NCBI RefSeq assembly: GCF_001644605.1
Contig: NZ_CP011388.1
Location: 4,011,501 to 4,075,500, forward strand
From: Paenibacillus swuensis
GTDB lineage: Bacteria > Bacillota > Bacilli > Paenibacillales > DY6
Length of the DNA: 64,000 nucleotides
Direction of reading: 5' to 3'
How positions within the stretch are numbered: position 1 is the stretch's first letter; every line of letters begins with the position of its first letter. The notes under the pieces were generated by a model. It ran no database searches. It saw only the letters and a program-made list of their open reading frames with translations, and was not told the DNA's origin. Shown piece after piece: positions 51,763 through 61,435 of the stretch. The position numbers and the translations under genes were made by a program.

Positions 51763-52335
51763 ATGAAATCGAAATGGAAACAAACCCTGTGTACGGTATT
51801 TCTGGGTGTAAGCATGCTAATGTTGACTGTAACAAGCGTTACTGGAGCACCCCAGGAAGCCGGTAGTGTTATTCTAGATGACGCCAAGGCCGCCACACCT
51901 TCCCAACTGGAGGCACAGTCGGCTATTATCGCTCTCGGGAAGTTTGAACCAGGGTTGCGGGAATATCCTACTTTACGGAACGTACCGGGTGGTAAACTTG
52001 TTAACTATGTTCAAAAATTTCGGATTTTGAAATCTTACAAAGGCACATCCGTTACCGTTGTGAACGTAATCAATACTGGCGTATTTCCGAGACCGGCCAC
52101 CACCAACCCCTTAAACCTGATTTATCCCGGCGCTTTTGCGGAGAATGAGGACTATATTGTCTTTCTTAAGCCTATTAGCGGTACGAATTATTACTCGATA
52201 GCCGGGATCCTGCAAGGGATCTATCCCATTGTCAGTGGACGTTCCATAGCTTTTGAAGGTTTTGGTTTCAAGGAATTTCAAGACTTGCCTCTGCAGCAAA
52301 TGGAACAACGAATCCGGGGACTGTTAACCCGGTAA
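51763..52335 (+). CDS. Secreted protein of unknown function
   Basis: 190 residues starting at ATG 51763 with GAAGAGGTGAATT upstream. A signal peptide (1-28, MLMLTVTSVTGA) precedes a soluble domain with mostly beta-type segments: AIIALGKFEPGL, VQKFRILKSYKGTSVTVVNVINTG, YPGAFAENEDYIVFLKPI. The pattern (a quantity conveyed along with a 'yivFL' strand) is reminiscent of Bacillales exported proteins annotated only as hypothetical. There are no cysteines in the mature part. Stands alone after a terminator. Confidence 0.75.
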   Translation: MKSKWKQTLCTVFLGVSMLMLTVTSVTGAPQEAGSVILDDAKAATPSQLEAQSAIIALGKFEPGLREYPTLRNVPGGKLVNYVQKFRILKSYKGTSVTVVNVINTGVFPRPATTNPLNLIYPGAFAENEDYIVFLKPISGTNYYSIAGILQGIYPIVSGRSIAFEGFGFKEFQDLPLQQMEQRIRGLLTR

Positions 52336-52359
52336 AAAACCGGAAAAAGCTAGAAAAAA

Positions 52360-52382
52360 CCTCTACGGATGATCCGTAGAGG
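52360..52382 (-). terminator. Terminator of the zinc-ribbon gene, overlapping its stop
   Basis: CCTCTACGGAT, one-base centre, ATCCGTAGAGG followed on the minus strand by TTTTTT. The stop codon is inside the stem. Confidence 0.8.
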
Positions 52383-52560
52383 CAATCACATATATTCTAG
52401 AGCAAAACTTGCACTGCACCTTCAGCCCTCTGGCGTCCGTTGTTAATTTGAAACGGTCGTCATCTTCGATTTCGACCCATTCCGCGCGATCTTCGGTTTC
52501 CTCTCCGGCAGAGAAGAATCCGGTTGTGTTTCCGCACTCGCAAGTCATAGATATATTCAT
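52363..52560 (-). CDS. Small zinc-ribbon-like protein
   Basis: 65 residues from ATG 52560, chosen because GGGGAGGTG lies 7 bases upstream. Two Cys pairs, MTCECG at the N-terminus and VQCKFCSRIYVIA at the C-terminus, form a likely treble-clef or zinc-ribbon site around an acidic middle (EETEDRAEWVEIEDDDRF). Such proteins are common and uncharacterised in Paenibacillus-like genomes. It follows the cyclase gene by 24 bases on the same strand and may be co-transcribed. Confidence 0.75.
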   Translation of the reverse strand: MNISMTCECGNTTGFFSAGEETEDRAEWVEIEDDDRFKLTTDARGLKVQCKFCSRIYVIASTDHP

Positions 52561-52584
52561 TAGAAGCACCTCCCCAATCGGCAA

Positions 52585-53481
52585 TTATACCACAATCGGA
52601 GAATAATAATGATACTGGTTTCCGCCTCTCTGCTTCGACCGATACATAGCTATATCCGCGTGTTTGATTAACGCCTTCGCTTCCTTCCCGTGGTGGGGAA
52701 ACACGGCGATGCCAATGCTTGGAGTAAGGCTAATCTGCGCGCCGTCTATGCTCCAAGCATCCCGCAAGGAGTGTACGATTCTCTGTACAACAAGATCCAC
52801 AGCTTCCAAGGAATCCATTTCTGTAAGCAAAATAATAAATTCATCTCCGCCCACCCTGGCAAGGGTGTCCGTTTCTCGTATACAATGCCGCACCCGCTCT
52901 GTGAAAGCTTTAAGCAGCTCATCACCGATATCATGACCCATGGAATCATTTACGAGTTTAAAATTATCGCAATCCATATAAATCACGCTCACCAGGTGTT
53001 CTTTGCGTTTGGCTAGAGCTATCGCTTGAGCGGCCCTTTCATCAAAGAGCCTGCGGTTCGGCAAATCCGTCAGAACGTCATGTAACGCCAAGTGTGTCCA
53101 TTCATTTTCAATTTTCTTGCGAGTGGTGATGTCACGGACTACGGCCACCACCCTTTCTAATTGGTTGGACTCTTCAAACACCGCGTTCAAAGATGCCTCC
53201 ATCCAACGAGCTTCTTGATTCGATGAGATCGGCTCCAATTGAAATTGAACCACGGTATGCTTGTTTACAAGAGACAGTTCCCTCACAGCTCTTGTTACAC
53301 GGGAGCGGTCTTCTTTAACGATCGATTTAAGCATTCCATGATGTGTTAAAGGAAAATCGCAGAACAATTGCTTGCATGAGGAGGATATATAATCAATTCT
53401 CCCCTTTTTGTTTATCGAAATAACCGCATCCGAGATTTGTTCAAGTAAACATGCCGTAAGGGTGTTGTTATTGAATGCCAT
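52585..53481 (-). CDS. PAS-GGDEF diguanylate cyclase
   Basis: 298-residue cytoplasmic cyclase. An N-terminal PAS/PAC sensor (about 8-125; VISINKKGRIDYISSSCKQLF, VVAVVRDITTRKK) is followed by the GGDEF domain (about 130-298): LTDLPNRRLFDERA, YMDCDNFKLVNDSMGHDIGD and the intact active site VGGDEF. An RETD inhibitory I-site lies five residues upstream of it, so product inhibition by c-di-GMP is expected. ATG at 53481 with GAGGGAA upstream. Divergent from the methyltransferase gene at 53700. Confidence 0.93.
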   Translation of the reverse strand: MAFNNNTLTACLLEQISDAVISINKKGRIDYISSSCKQLFCDFPLTHHGMLKSIVKEDRSRVTRAVRELSLVNKHTVVQFQLEPISSNQEARWMEASLNAVFEESNQLERVVAVVRDITTRKKIENEWTHLALHDVLTDLPNRRLFDERAAQAIALAKRKEHLVSVIYMDCDNFKLVNDSMGHDIGDELLKAFTERVRHCIRETDTLARVGGDEFIILLTEMDSLEAVDLVVQRIVHSLRDAWSIDGAQISLTPSIGIAVFPHHGKEAKALIKHADIAMYRSKQRGGNQYHYYSPIVV

Positions 53482-53588
53482 GCGCTTCCCTCTTCCGAAT
53501 CAGTTATCACCGCAGGTACTTGTTCATCTATGAATGAATCAATGATACATATGTATTTGGGAAATATTATATTCGTTTTCGGTAAATA

Positions 53589-53638
53589 TATCCAGTTCAT
53601 ATTCCTCACTGGCGCAACTTAAGGCACAAAACTGGATA
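53589..53638. repeat. Nine-base inverted repeat in the divergent intergenic region
   Basis: TATCCAGTT at 53589-53597 and AACTGGATA at 53630-53638 are perfect complements separated by 32 bases, between the cyclase and the methyltransferase genes. It could be an operator or cruciform; no U tract follows. Confidence 0.45.
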
Positions 53639-53699
53639 AGTAGCCCGAAGGTGTTGTAAAATAGATAGAAATCATCTCAAGGAAGCAGGTACATACCGT

Positions 53700-54563
53700 A
53701 TGTTTGCAGCTAAAGATTGGATCGATTATGAATTGTTAGACACAGGTGACGGTGACAAACTCGAGCGATGGGGCGATATTATTCTTCGCAGACCCGACCC
53801 TCAAATCATCTGGCCGATTAGTCAGGAACGTCAACATTGGAAGGCAGCGGATGCTCACTATCACCGTAGTTCTTCGGGCGGCGGACAATGGGATTATAAT
53901 AAAACACTGCCTGAACGATGGAAAATATCTTATAAAGAACTTTCCTTTCATATAAAACCTACTAACTTTAAACATACAGGGCTGTTCCCTGAACAAGCTG
54001 TAAACTGGCAATGGATGATCGACAAGATTCAAAGCGCGGGACGTCCGATTAAAGTATTGAACTTGTTCGCATATACAGGTGGGGCGACTGTAGCTTCCGC
54101 TTATGCCGGTGCCGAGGTTTGCCATGTGGATGCCGCCAAAGGCATGGTGCAATGGGCGAAGGAGAATGTGCAGCTATCTGGATTGGAAAGCAGACCGGTA
54201 CGTTACATCACGGATGATGTATTTAAGTTCGTGCAACGTGAACAAAGACGCGGCAGTAAGTATGATGCCATCATCATGGATCCTCCTTCATACGGACGCG
54301 GACCAAACGGAGAAACATGGAAACTTGAAACCAGCTTGTATCCGTTCGTAGAGTCATGCCTGAGCATTCTCTCTGACAATCCCCTGTTCTTCCTGATTAA
54401 TTCCTATACAACAGGCATCTCGCCGACCGTATTAAAAAACATTATGAATATAACCTTGAAGCAAAAATGGGGCGGAACCATTACCAGCGGTGAGATCGGC
54501 TTGCCTATTACGAAGTCGGGATTGATGTTGCCTTGCGGAATCCTTTCCCGTTGGGAGGCTTAA
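53700..54563 (+). CDS. Class I SAM-dependent methyltransferase (RlmI/RlmK-like)
   Basis: 287-residue methyltransferase, probably of 23S rRNA cytosine or guanine by family. The SAM-binding motif I is VLNLFAYTGGATVASAYAGA, with the acidic end VCHVDAAKGMVQWAKEN, then YDAIIMDPPSYGRGP as the catalytic DPP motif. The N-terminal 90 residues (PEISQERQHWK-type region, LSFHIKPTNFKHTGLFPEQ) match the RlmI-like family but lack a PUA domain. ATG at 53700 with AAGGAAG upstream. It is followed 2 bases later by a pseudouridine synthase gene, making an RNA-modification pair. Confidence 0.87.
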   Translation: MFAAKDWIDYELLDTGDGDKLERWGDIILRRPDPQIIWPISQERQHWKAADAHYHRSSSGGGQWDYNKTLPERWKISYKELSFHIKPTNFKHTGLFPEQAVNWQWMIDKIQSAGRPIKVLNLFAYTGGATVASAYAGAEVCHVDAAKGMVQWAKENVQLSGLESRPVRYITDDVFKFVQREQRRGSKYDAIIMDPPSYGRGPNGETWKLETSLYPFVESCLSILSDNPLFFLINSYTTGISPTVLKNIMNITLKQKWGGTITSGEIGLPITKSGLMLPCGILSRWEA

Positions 54564-54565
54564 CG

Positions 54566-55291
54566 ATGTCAGGAACCTCACCGCACATTCAGGTGATCTA
54601 TGAAGACAATCATGTATTGGTCGTGGATAAACCTGTGAATATACCTTCCCAGGAAGATGATTCAGGCGATCTGGATATGTTGCGGTTGTTGAAGCAAGAT
54701 TTGAAGATTCGTTATGATAAGCCCGGAAATGTATATCTGGGCTTGGTTCAACGGTTGGACCGCCCCGTCGGCGGCGTTATGGTATTTGCCAAAACCTCCA
54801 AAGCCGCTTCGCGGCTTTCCGACCAGGTCCGCACACGTGTCCTGCACAAAGAATATGTAGCGGTTGTGCACGGGCTACTCCCCCAACAAACCCAATTGAA
54901 AGTAACACACAGCTTACTAAAGGACACTTCTGTTAATACAGTTAAAGTGGTACCTGCAGGAACTGAAGGCGCCAAAGTGGCGGTGTTGGACTACATGGTA
55001 CTCGGGGTTTCTGATGGGTTTAGTTTAGTAAAAATTACGCTGCACACAGGTCGTCCACATCAGATTCGCGTTCAGATGGCAGCCCTCGGTTGTCCTTTGT
55101 ACGGAGATCAGAAATACGGAGCAAGCGTCAATAAACCAGGTCAACAAATCGCATTGTGGTCCACCTTGCTCTCATTCCCTCATCCGGTAACGAAGGAACA
55201 GCTTGTACACCGGTCATACCCCCCTCAAGAACATCCTTGGCGACTATGGAAACCGGATATTTATAAATTCGAGACTTTTCCCAATAAATAA
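54566..55291 (+). CDS. RluA-family pseudouridine synthase
   Basis: 241 residues from ATG 54566, supported by TTGGGAGG in the end of the preceding gene; an in-frame opening at 54533 would overlap that gene. The RluA core is complete: VIYEDNHVLVVDKPVN, catalytic Asp in LVQRLDRPVGG, ITLHTGRPHQIRVQMAALG and LWSTLLSFPHP. No S4 domain. Isomerises uridines in rRNA or tRNA; the exact target cannot be read. Its last 31 bases overlap the 3' end of the convergent MarR gene. Confidence 0.92.
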   Translation: MSGTSPHIQVIYEDNHVLVVDKPVNIPSQEDDSGDLDMLRLLKQDLKIRYDKPGNVYLGLVQRLDRPVGGVMVFAKTSKAASRLSDQVRTRVLHKEYVAVVHGLLPQQTQLKVTHSLLKDTSVNTVKVVPAGTEGAKVAVLDYMVLGVSDGFSLVKITLHTGRPHQIRVQMAALGCPLYGDQKYGASVNKPGQQIALWSTLLSFPHPVTKEQLVHRSYPPQEHPWRLWKPDIYKFETFPNK

Positions 55292-55668
55292 ATAAGCAAC
55301 TGCTGGTTGTGTGACGAAATCCGGTTCAGGTAAGACTCAATAAACTTGTCCCGGATTTCCATCCCCCGGCGGGTTTCACTTTCCCCCTTGGGTGTTACAT
55401 GAATCCATACAATTCTTCGATCGTTAGCATCTCTTTCCCTGCGTATCAAATCATTCTTTTCCATGCGATCCAAGATGGTCGTGATCGCGGCAGGTGTAGT
55501 CGCAAGGTGATGAATTAAGTCCGATGGCTTAACACTAGGCTTTGTAATCAAATATTCCAATACATGAAGCTGGCCCTCCGTAATAGAAGGAGCGAGTTGA
55601 TTTTCCATATGTGTTTTTAGGTCTTTAGATAATTTAAACCAGTGCTTGGCAAACTCTTTCGAGAACAT
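55261..55668 (-). CDS. MarR-family transcriptional regulator
   Basis: 135 residues. The winged-helix domain shows ITEGQLHVLEYLITKPSV, LIHHLATTPAAITTILDRMEKNDLIRRERDANDRRIVWI, a textbook MarR helix-turn-helix and wing. N- and C-terminal helices would form the dimer interface. ATG at 55668 with CGGAGGTG upstream. No divergent or downstream target gene lies beside it; parC is upstream and read in the same direction. The ligand is unknown. The 3' end overlaps rluA by 31 bases. Confidence 0.9.
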   Translation of the reverse strand: MFSKEFAKHWFKLSKDLKTHMENQLAPSITEGQLHVLEYLITKPSVKPSDLIHHLATTPAAITTILDRMEKNDLIRRERDANDRRIVWIHVTPKGESETRRGMEIRDKFIESYLNRISSHNQQLLIYLLGKVSNL

Positions 55669-55711
55669 TTGACACCTCCGACTGTTTTTCGAAACCCCTT
55701 ACATTTACTAA

Positions 55712-55741
55712 ATTATACCACTTCCTTAAAGCTTAATACAA
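55712..55741 (-). promoter_or_regulatory. Sigma-A promoter of the second marR gene
   Basis: Minus strand TTGTAT, 18-base spacer, TATAAT preceded by TGG (extended -10), about 45 bases before the ATG. Confidence 0.65.
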
Positions 55742-55836
55742 TTAATAGTTTAAGACATTAATCGCTAATATAGTGAGCGTTTAGACAACAATCTACAATC
55801 TAAACTAAAGGATAACCCGATTTCGACAACATAAAA

Positions 55837-55889
55837 AAAGACCCGGAGAGGTAATCACTTATTAAAGCGATTTTTATCCGCGGGTCTTT
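55837..55889 (-). terminator. Terminator of parC
   Basis: AAAGACCCG and CGGGTCTTT arms enclose a 35-base loop; TTTTTTTATG follows on the minus strand. A long-loop but GC-clamped terminator. Confidence 0.7.
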
Positions 55890-55917
55890 CTTTAACTCAC
55901 TACTCGGTTTTCTTGGA

Positions 55918-58359
55918 TTAGGTAGGTCTAACCGCCATGATTTCTAGCACTTTCTCTGATTTCTCCAACGAAACCATCGACTTTCCGAAAGATTTACGAT
56001 CTTCAATTGGAGATTGATCGGTTGAGAATGAAACTTGTTTACCTGTATTGGTCAGCAACGTTACGTTCATTGCTTCTTTGCATGCGAACATACCGATTAG
56101 GGATATCCCGTTCGATTTTACGCGCTTGCCTTCCTTGAATTCGAAGGTAATGATTCCTTTACCCCCGCGTCCTTGAATCGGATAATCAAACAAGAACGAT
56201 CGTTTGGCATAACCCGTATCGGAAACAACCATAATTTCACCTTCATCGCCTGCTACCCACTCCGCCGCAATCACTTCATCGTCTTCCTTTAATTGAATGC
56301 CTCGTACACCGCCGGAGACACGGCCCATCGGATTCACTTCGGCTTCATGGAACCGGATGCTCATGCCTGAACGGGTGGCGATCAACAGATCATTAATGGA
56401 ATCACTCAGCATGACGCGGATAATTTCATCCCCTTCGCCAACTTTACAAGCAACAATACCGTTGGAACGAGTTGTGAAGTATTCTTTAAGTTCCGTGCGT
56501 TTCACTTGACCTCGCTTCGTAATAAACACCAAGCATCGTTCAGGCTGTTCGAAATCCTTCACAGGAATCACGGAAACAATACGGTCTTCCTTGGCGATCG
56601 GAATAATATTAACGATGGCCGTACCGGTTTCTTTCCACTTGTACTCCGGTATCATATGAACCGGCAACAGGAAATACTGTCCCTTCTGCGTGAAAATCAG
56701 CAGTTTCTCAATGGTGTTCACTTCTCGGTGATACTTGAGACTGTCGCCCTCTTTTAGTCCTGTGCTTTCAATCTCACCGCCGGAACGAGTAAAGGATAAC
56801 AAGCTTGTCCGTTTAACATAACCCTCTTTGGAAAGAGTCACATAAACGTCTTCCGGGGTAAATGTAACTTCAGGATTCAGCTTAATTTCTTCAACTTGTC
56901 CCTGAATAACAGATCGGCGGTCTACTCCGTATTTCGCGCGAACTTCACCGAGCTCCTCTTTAATGACCGCGATCAGCTTCTTCTCGCTGGATAAGATGCC
57001 TCTTAGGTAAGCAATTAACTTATTCGCTTCTTTAAGTTCCTTCTCTAGCGAGGTAATTTCCAGGTTCGTCAGGCGATACAATTGCAATGTCAGAATAGAG
57101 TCGGCTTGACGCTCGGAGAATTGGAACTGTTGAACCAGATTGTTCTGAGCATCCGCTCGGTTCTTGGATGCTCTGATGGTTTCAATGACCGCATCCAATA
57201 TATCAAGCGCTTTAACTAAGCCTTCGAGCACATGCGCGCGATCTTCAGCCTTCTCCAAATCATACTGGGAGCGGAAAGTGACTACTTCCTTCTGATGCTC
57301 GATATAAGCCTTCAACATCTCTAATAGGCCAAGCTGCATCGGCGTTTTATTTACAATCGCGACCATGTTGAAGTTATACGTCACCTGAAGATCTGTTTTC
57401 TTCAAGAAGTACGCCAGAATACCCTGGGCATCGGCATCTTTCTTGAGTTCAACCACAATGCGCAGACCGTTCCGTCCACTCTCATCCCGAACTTCTGCTA
57501 CCCCTTCAACCTTCTTCTCCAAGCGAATGTTTTCCATGGCTGTAACCAAGCGGGACTTCACGATCTGATAAGGCAATTCGGTAATCACGATCTGTTGCTT
57601 ACCGCCCCTTAGCTCTTCAATCTCGGTTTTGGAGCGGATATAAATTCGGCCTTTACCCGTCTTATAGGCATCTCGAATACCGTCTTCTCCCATAATGATA
57701 CCGCCGATCGGGAAATCCGGACCTTTGACAATATGCATGATGTCTTCGACGGTTAGATTAGGCTGTTCCATAAGACGGATACATGCATCAATGACTTCTC
57801 GAAGATTATGCGGAGGAATTTCAGTAGCGAAACCCGAAGAAATTCCGCTAACACCGTTTACGAGTAAATTCGGGTATCTGGAAGGCAAGACGACAGGTTC
57901 TTTGGTTGTATTATCGAAATTATCCTTAAACAACACAGTCCGTTTCTCGATATCCCGTAACAATTCAAGCGCGATCGGAGACAACCGCGCCTCAGTATAA
58001 CGCATAGCGGCAGCGGGATCATCATCCATGGAGCCCCAGTTTCCGTGACCGTCTACCAGCATATGACCCATCTTCCAATATTGGGCCATACGCACCATAC
58101 CTTCGTAAATGGACGCATCCCCGTGAGGATGGTAGTTACCCATTACGTCACCGACCGTCTTCGCCGATTTACGGTAAGGCTTGTCCGGTGTATTCCCGGC
58201 ATCGTACATAGCGTACAAGATACGCCGTTGCACCGGTTTAAGTCCGTCCCGAACGTCAGGAATGGCACGGTCTTGAATAATATATTTGGAGTAGCGGCCG
58301 AATCGGTCCCCTACGACTTCTTCTAAATAGGCGGGAAGAAAATTCTCCAGCACGTCCAT
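55918..58359 (-). CDS. parC: DNA topoisomerase IV subunit A
   Basis: 813-residue breakage-reunion subunit that decatenates daughter chromosomes. The N-terminal [28 protein letters not shown] block, the quinolone-determining region [11 protein letters not shown] (Ser83 and Glu86, the susceptible-type residues) and the catalytic Tyr121 in [10 protein letters not shown] are visible. The C-terminal beta-pinwheel starts near residue 500 and has GyrA-box-like degenerate blades, which with the partner order points to ParC rather than GyrA. ATG at 58359. It lies 21 bases behind parE. Confidence 0.95.
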   Translation of the reverse strand: MDVLENFLPAYLEEVVGDRFGRYSKYIIQDRAIPDVRDGLKPVQRRILYAMYDAGNTPDKPYRKSAKTVGDVMGNYHPHGDASIYEGMVRMAQYWKMGHMLVDGHGNWGSMDDDPAAAMRYTEARLSPIALELLRDIEKRTVLFKDNFDNTTKEPVVLPSRYPNLLVNGVSGISSGFATEIPPHNLREVIDACIRLMEQPNLTVEDIMHIVKGPDFPIGGIIMGEDGIRDAYKTGKGRIYIRSKTEIEELRGGKQQIVITELPYQIVKSRLVTAMENIRLEKKVEGVAEVRDESGRNGLRIVVELKKDADAQGILAYFLKKTDLQVTYNFNMVAIVNKTPMQLGLLEMLKAYIEHQKEVVTFRSQYDLEKAEDRAHVLEGLVKALDILDAVIETIRASKNRADAQNNLVQQFQFSERQADSILTLQLYRLTNLEITSLEKELKEANKLIAYLRGILSSEKKLIAVIKEELGEVRAKYGVDRRSVIQGQVEEIKLNPEVTFTPEDVYVTLSKEGYVKRTSLLSFTRSGGEIESTGLKEGDSLKYHREVNTIEKLLIFTQKGQYFLLPVHMIPEYKWKETGTAIVNIIPIAKEDRIVSVIPVKDFEQPERCLVFITKRGQVKRTELKEYFTTRSNGIVACKVGEGDEIIRVMLSDSINDLLIATRSGMSIRFHEAEVNPMGRVSGGVRGIQLKEDDEVIAAEWVAGDEGEIMVVSDTGYAKRSFLFDYPIQGRGGKGIITFEFKEGKRVKSNGISLIGMFACKEAMNVTLLTNTGKQVSFSTDQSPIEDRKSFGKSMVSLEKSEKVLEIMAVRPT

Positions 58360-58380
58360 GCTTTCACCTTCTATACGTTT

Positions 58381-60357
58381 CTATTCTACATATTCGGTAA
58401 AATCTACATTCTCGATAATCCAACGTTTCCGCGGATCTACTTTATCCCCCATCAGGGTAGATACTCTTCTCTCCGCTTTAGCCGCATCTTCAATCTGCAC
58501 ATGAAGTAAAATACGCGTTTCAGGATCCATAGTCGTTTCCCATAGCTGGTCAGGATTCATTTCCCCTAAGCCCTTATAGCGCTGAAGTTCAATGTTCTTA
58601 CCCATTTCCTTAGAGTACTCTTTCAATTGATCATCCGTGAAAGCATACTTCATTACGCTATTTTTGCCTGCTTTTTTTGTCATTTTGTATAAAGGCGGCT
58701 GTGCGATATAAATTTTACCGGCATCCAGCAGAGGCTTCATATATCTGTAGAAGAAAGTAAGGAGCAGTACCTGAATATGCGCACCGTCCGTGTCCGCGTC
58801 TGTCATTATGATGATTTTGGAATAATTGCTTTCTTCCACTTCAAATTCAGAACCGACGCCTGCGCCGATTGCGGTAATGATTGCGCGATATTCTTCATTC
58901 TTCAAGATGTCCGGCAACTTTGCTTTTTCGGGATTCATCGGTTTCCCCTTCAACGGCAGAATCGCCTGATGCTTGGAATCCCGGCCTTGCTTAGCCGATC
59001 CTCCCGCTGAATCACCCTCAACGATGAACAGTTCGTTCTTAGTCCGGTCCTTGGATTGCGCCGGAGTCAGTTTGCCGCCAAGATTAGAACTTTCACTCTT
59101 GCCTTTCTTGCCGGTTCGCACTTCTTCCCGCGCTTTACGAGCCGCTTCTCTTGCTCTGGAGGCTTGCACGGCTTTCTTTACCAACGTCTGGGCCACCTGC
59201 GGATTCTCTTCCAGAAATACCGACATCCGGTCGGTTACAATGGAGTCCACAGCGCTTCTCGCGGCCGCGCTGCCCAATTGGTCCTTCGTCTGTCCGACGA
59301 ATTCCACTTCGGACATCTTGACGTTAATAACCGCCATCATCCCTTCGCGTAAATCGCCGCCGTCCAGATTTTTATCTTTCTCTTTAAGAAGCCCCGTCTT
59401 TCTCGCGTATTCATTCATGATCCGGGTATATGCAATCTTAAAACCCGTTTCATGCGTACCGCCGCCACGGGTGGGGATCGAGTTCACGAAAGAAGCGATC
59501 GTCTCAGTATAGCCGTCGTTATATTGCAGTGCTACTTCAGCCTCAATATCGTCTTTCTCCGAATGAAAATGAATGACTTCATGCAACACCGCTTTATCTT
59601 CGTTTAAATACTGAACGAAATGGCGTGCTCCGCCGTCATATTTAAACGTCTCTGCCTTGTCCGAACGTTCGTCTTTCAAGTTAATCAGAAGACCCGAATT
59701 CAGAAATGCGAGCTCTTGCAAGCGTTCATACAACGTGTCGTAGTTCATTGTGATTCCGCCTTGAAATACGCGAATATCGGGTTTAAACGTAACTTTCGTA
59801 CCGGTCTTATTCGTATTACCGGCTATCTCAAGTCCTGTGACCGGTTCTCCGACATGTTCTTTACCGGCATCATCTACCCAGTATTCGAAGCGCTGCTTAT
59901 GAATTTTACCATCCCGGTATATTTCAACTTGAAGCCATTCCGACAACGCGTTCGTGACGGATGCGCCTACCCCGTGCAATCCTCCGGATTTCTTATATCC
60001 CGATCCTCCGAATTTCCCGCCCGCATGCAGGATGGTAAAGACAACCTGAGGGGTTGGAATCCCGGTTTTGTGCATACCTGTAGGAATTCCGCGGCCGTTA
60101 TCCGTGACGGTAACGGATTGATCTTTATGTATAGTGACATCTATGCGGGAACCATGTTTGGCTAAGTGTTCATCCACCGCATTATCGACAATCTCCCACA
60201 ACAAGTGGTGCAAACCGGATGTACTGGTACTGCCTATATACATTCCCGGACGTTTGCGTACCGCTGTTAAACCTTCAAGGACCTGGATATCATCCGCATC
60301 GTAGTCGGTTTTTTGCTGTGGCGTTTGGTTTGTAAACAAGTCCATGTGCTCGACCAT
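58381..60357 (-). CDS. parE: DNA topoisomerase IV subunit B
   Basis: 658-residue ATPase subunit. GHKL ATP site: EIVDNAVDEHLAKHGS, DNGRGIPTGMH and LHGVGASVTNALS. The TOPRIM domain carries FIVEGDSAGGSAKQGRD and IIMTDADTDGAHI, and the C-terminal block RYKGLGEMNPDQLWETTMDPE is intact. The length suits ParE (GyrB without insertions is similar, but the parE-parC pairing supports this). ATG 60357 with AAAGGAGGCG upstream; an ATG four codons later is an alternative. Confidence 0.95.
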   Translation of the reverse strand: MVEHMDLFTNQTPQQKTDYDADDIQVLEGLTAVRKRPGMYIGSTSTSGLHHLLWEIVDNAVDEHLAKHGSRIDVTIHKDQSVTVTDNGRGIPTGMHKTGIPTPQVVFTILHAGGKFGGSGYKKSGGLHGVGASVTNALSEWLQVEIYRDGKIHKQRFEYWVDDAGKEHVGEPVTGLEIAGNTNKTGTKVTFKPDIRVFQGGITMNYDTLYERLQELAFLNSGLLINLKDERSDKAETFKYDGGARHFVQYLNEDKAVLHEVIHFHSEKDDIEAEVALQYNDGYTETIASFVNSIPTRGGGTHETGFKIAYTRIMNEYARKTGLLKEKDKNLDGGDLREGMMAVINVKMSEVEFVGQTKDQLGSAAARSAVDSIVTDRMSVFLEENPQVAQTLVKKAVQASRAREAARKAREEVRTGKKGKSESSNLGGKLTPAQSKDRTKNELFIVEGDSAGGSAKQGRDSKHQAILPLKGKPMNPEKAKLPDILKNEEYRAIITAIGAGVGSEFEVEESNYSKIIIMTDADTDGAHIQVLLLTFFYRYMKPLLDAGKIYIAQPPLYKMTKKAGKNSVMKYAFTDDQLKEYSKEMGKNIELQRYKGLGEMNPDQLWETTMDPETRILLHVQIEDAAKAERRVSTLMGDKVDPRKRWIIENVDFTEYVE

Positions 60358-60450
60358 CCAAGCGCCTCCTTTAGGCTCATTATAAACTTCATCATTATAA
60401 CATGGTTTTTTAAAGTTGCACTTATTCTTTTGCGAACGGTTGTACCCAGA

Positions 60451-61434
60451 TTAGTTCAGTATATCCTGCTTGGTAAATACGCGGTACGCAATCACCAATG
60501 CCGCGACAGACCATACAGACAGTACCGTGACGGAAAACATCAGGTTCATCCCTTCAATCGGCGGCGGTGAACCCTGCAAGTAATTGGCCAGGTTTAAATT
60601 GACCATAAATAAATATTTAGCGCTGGTCCAGGCCGAAGCCATATTGGTCAAAATCGTTCCCGCAATGATCACCGCCATCATGGTGACTATGCTCGCAGCC
60701 GTACTGCGAACCAATACGGAAACCATTAACGCAAGACACCCTACCGACAAGGCCGAGAACCATATTAAACCGGATTGCATGATCATGTAAAGCCATTGGG
60801 GTACCGCATGGACATTGGCCGTATCCACCGATGCGCCGACGGTCTGGAACCCGGTAAACACAGGCTCGGTCCATCCTTTATATCCAAATACCGCACCGGA
60901 AATCACATAACTCATAACCGCGGCAATGGTGACAATCAAAGAAATAAACAATGTCGTTGCGATCAACTTGGAAGTCAGAATCTTCCACCGTCGAACAGGA
61001 CGGGTCAGCAGCATCTTGATGGTCCCTCCCGAACGTTCGGAGGACACGATATCCGAAGCGACAGCCATGACCAATAAGGGGAAGAAGAGGGTGACCGAAT
61101 TACTCATAAATTCGCGGGCAAACGTTACACCGTTCGGCGAATTGGGATTTACATCATGATCAAGGTAATATTGCAGCTGCTGAACGGCTACTCTGCGCCA
61201 TTTTTTAAACTCTTCGGGCGTTCTGTTGCTGCTTAACGTATTTTGATAATCTGTAATTTGCTGTTGAATCTCCAATCGCCAATCCGATCCGATTTTCTCA
61301 AGCGCATTCTGCGCGACAACCATCCTAGCATATGTGAAGATTGGGATCAATACACCAAGGATCAAAACAATGACCAGGATCCGCTTTTTTTTGAGCATTT
61401 TGATAACTTCATTCCGAACTAAAGCAACCATCAT
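60451..61434 (-). CDS. ABC-2 type transporter permease
   Basis: About 327 residues with six hydrophobic segments: near the N-terminus (ILVIVLILGVLIPIFTYA), a large extracytoplasmic loop (about 45-115), then FFPLLVMAVASDIV, ATTLFISLIVTIAAVMSYVI, LIWFSALSVGCLALMVSVL, SIVTMMAVIIAGTIL and the C-terminal VTVLSVWSVAALVIAY. The motif SSERSGGTIKMLLTRPVRRWKI is the cytoplasmic coupling region of ABC-2 permeases. ATG 61434 overlaps the stop of the ATPase gene; an earlier GTG at 61452 abuts the ribosome binding site. It pairs with the ATPase below as an exporter of unknown substrate. Confidence 0.88.
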   Translation of the reverse strand: MMVALVRNEVIKMLKKKRILVIVLILGVLIPIFTYARMVVAQNALEKIGSDWRLEIQQQITDYQNTLSSNRTPEEFKKWRRVAVQQLQYYLDHDVNPNSPNGVTFAREFMSNSVTLFFPLLVMAVASDIVSSERSGGTIKMLLTRPVRRWKILTSKLIATTLFISLIVTIAAVMSYVISGAVFGYKGWTEPVFTGFQTVGASVDTANVHAVPQWLYMIMQSGLIWFSALSVGCLALMVSVLVRSTAASIVTMMAVIIAGTILTNMASAWTSAKYLFMVNLNLANYLQGSPPPIEGMNLMFSVTVLSVWSVAALVIAYRVFTKQDILN

Positions 61435-61435
61435 G

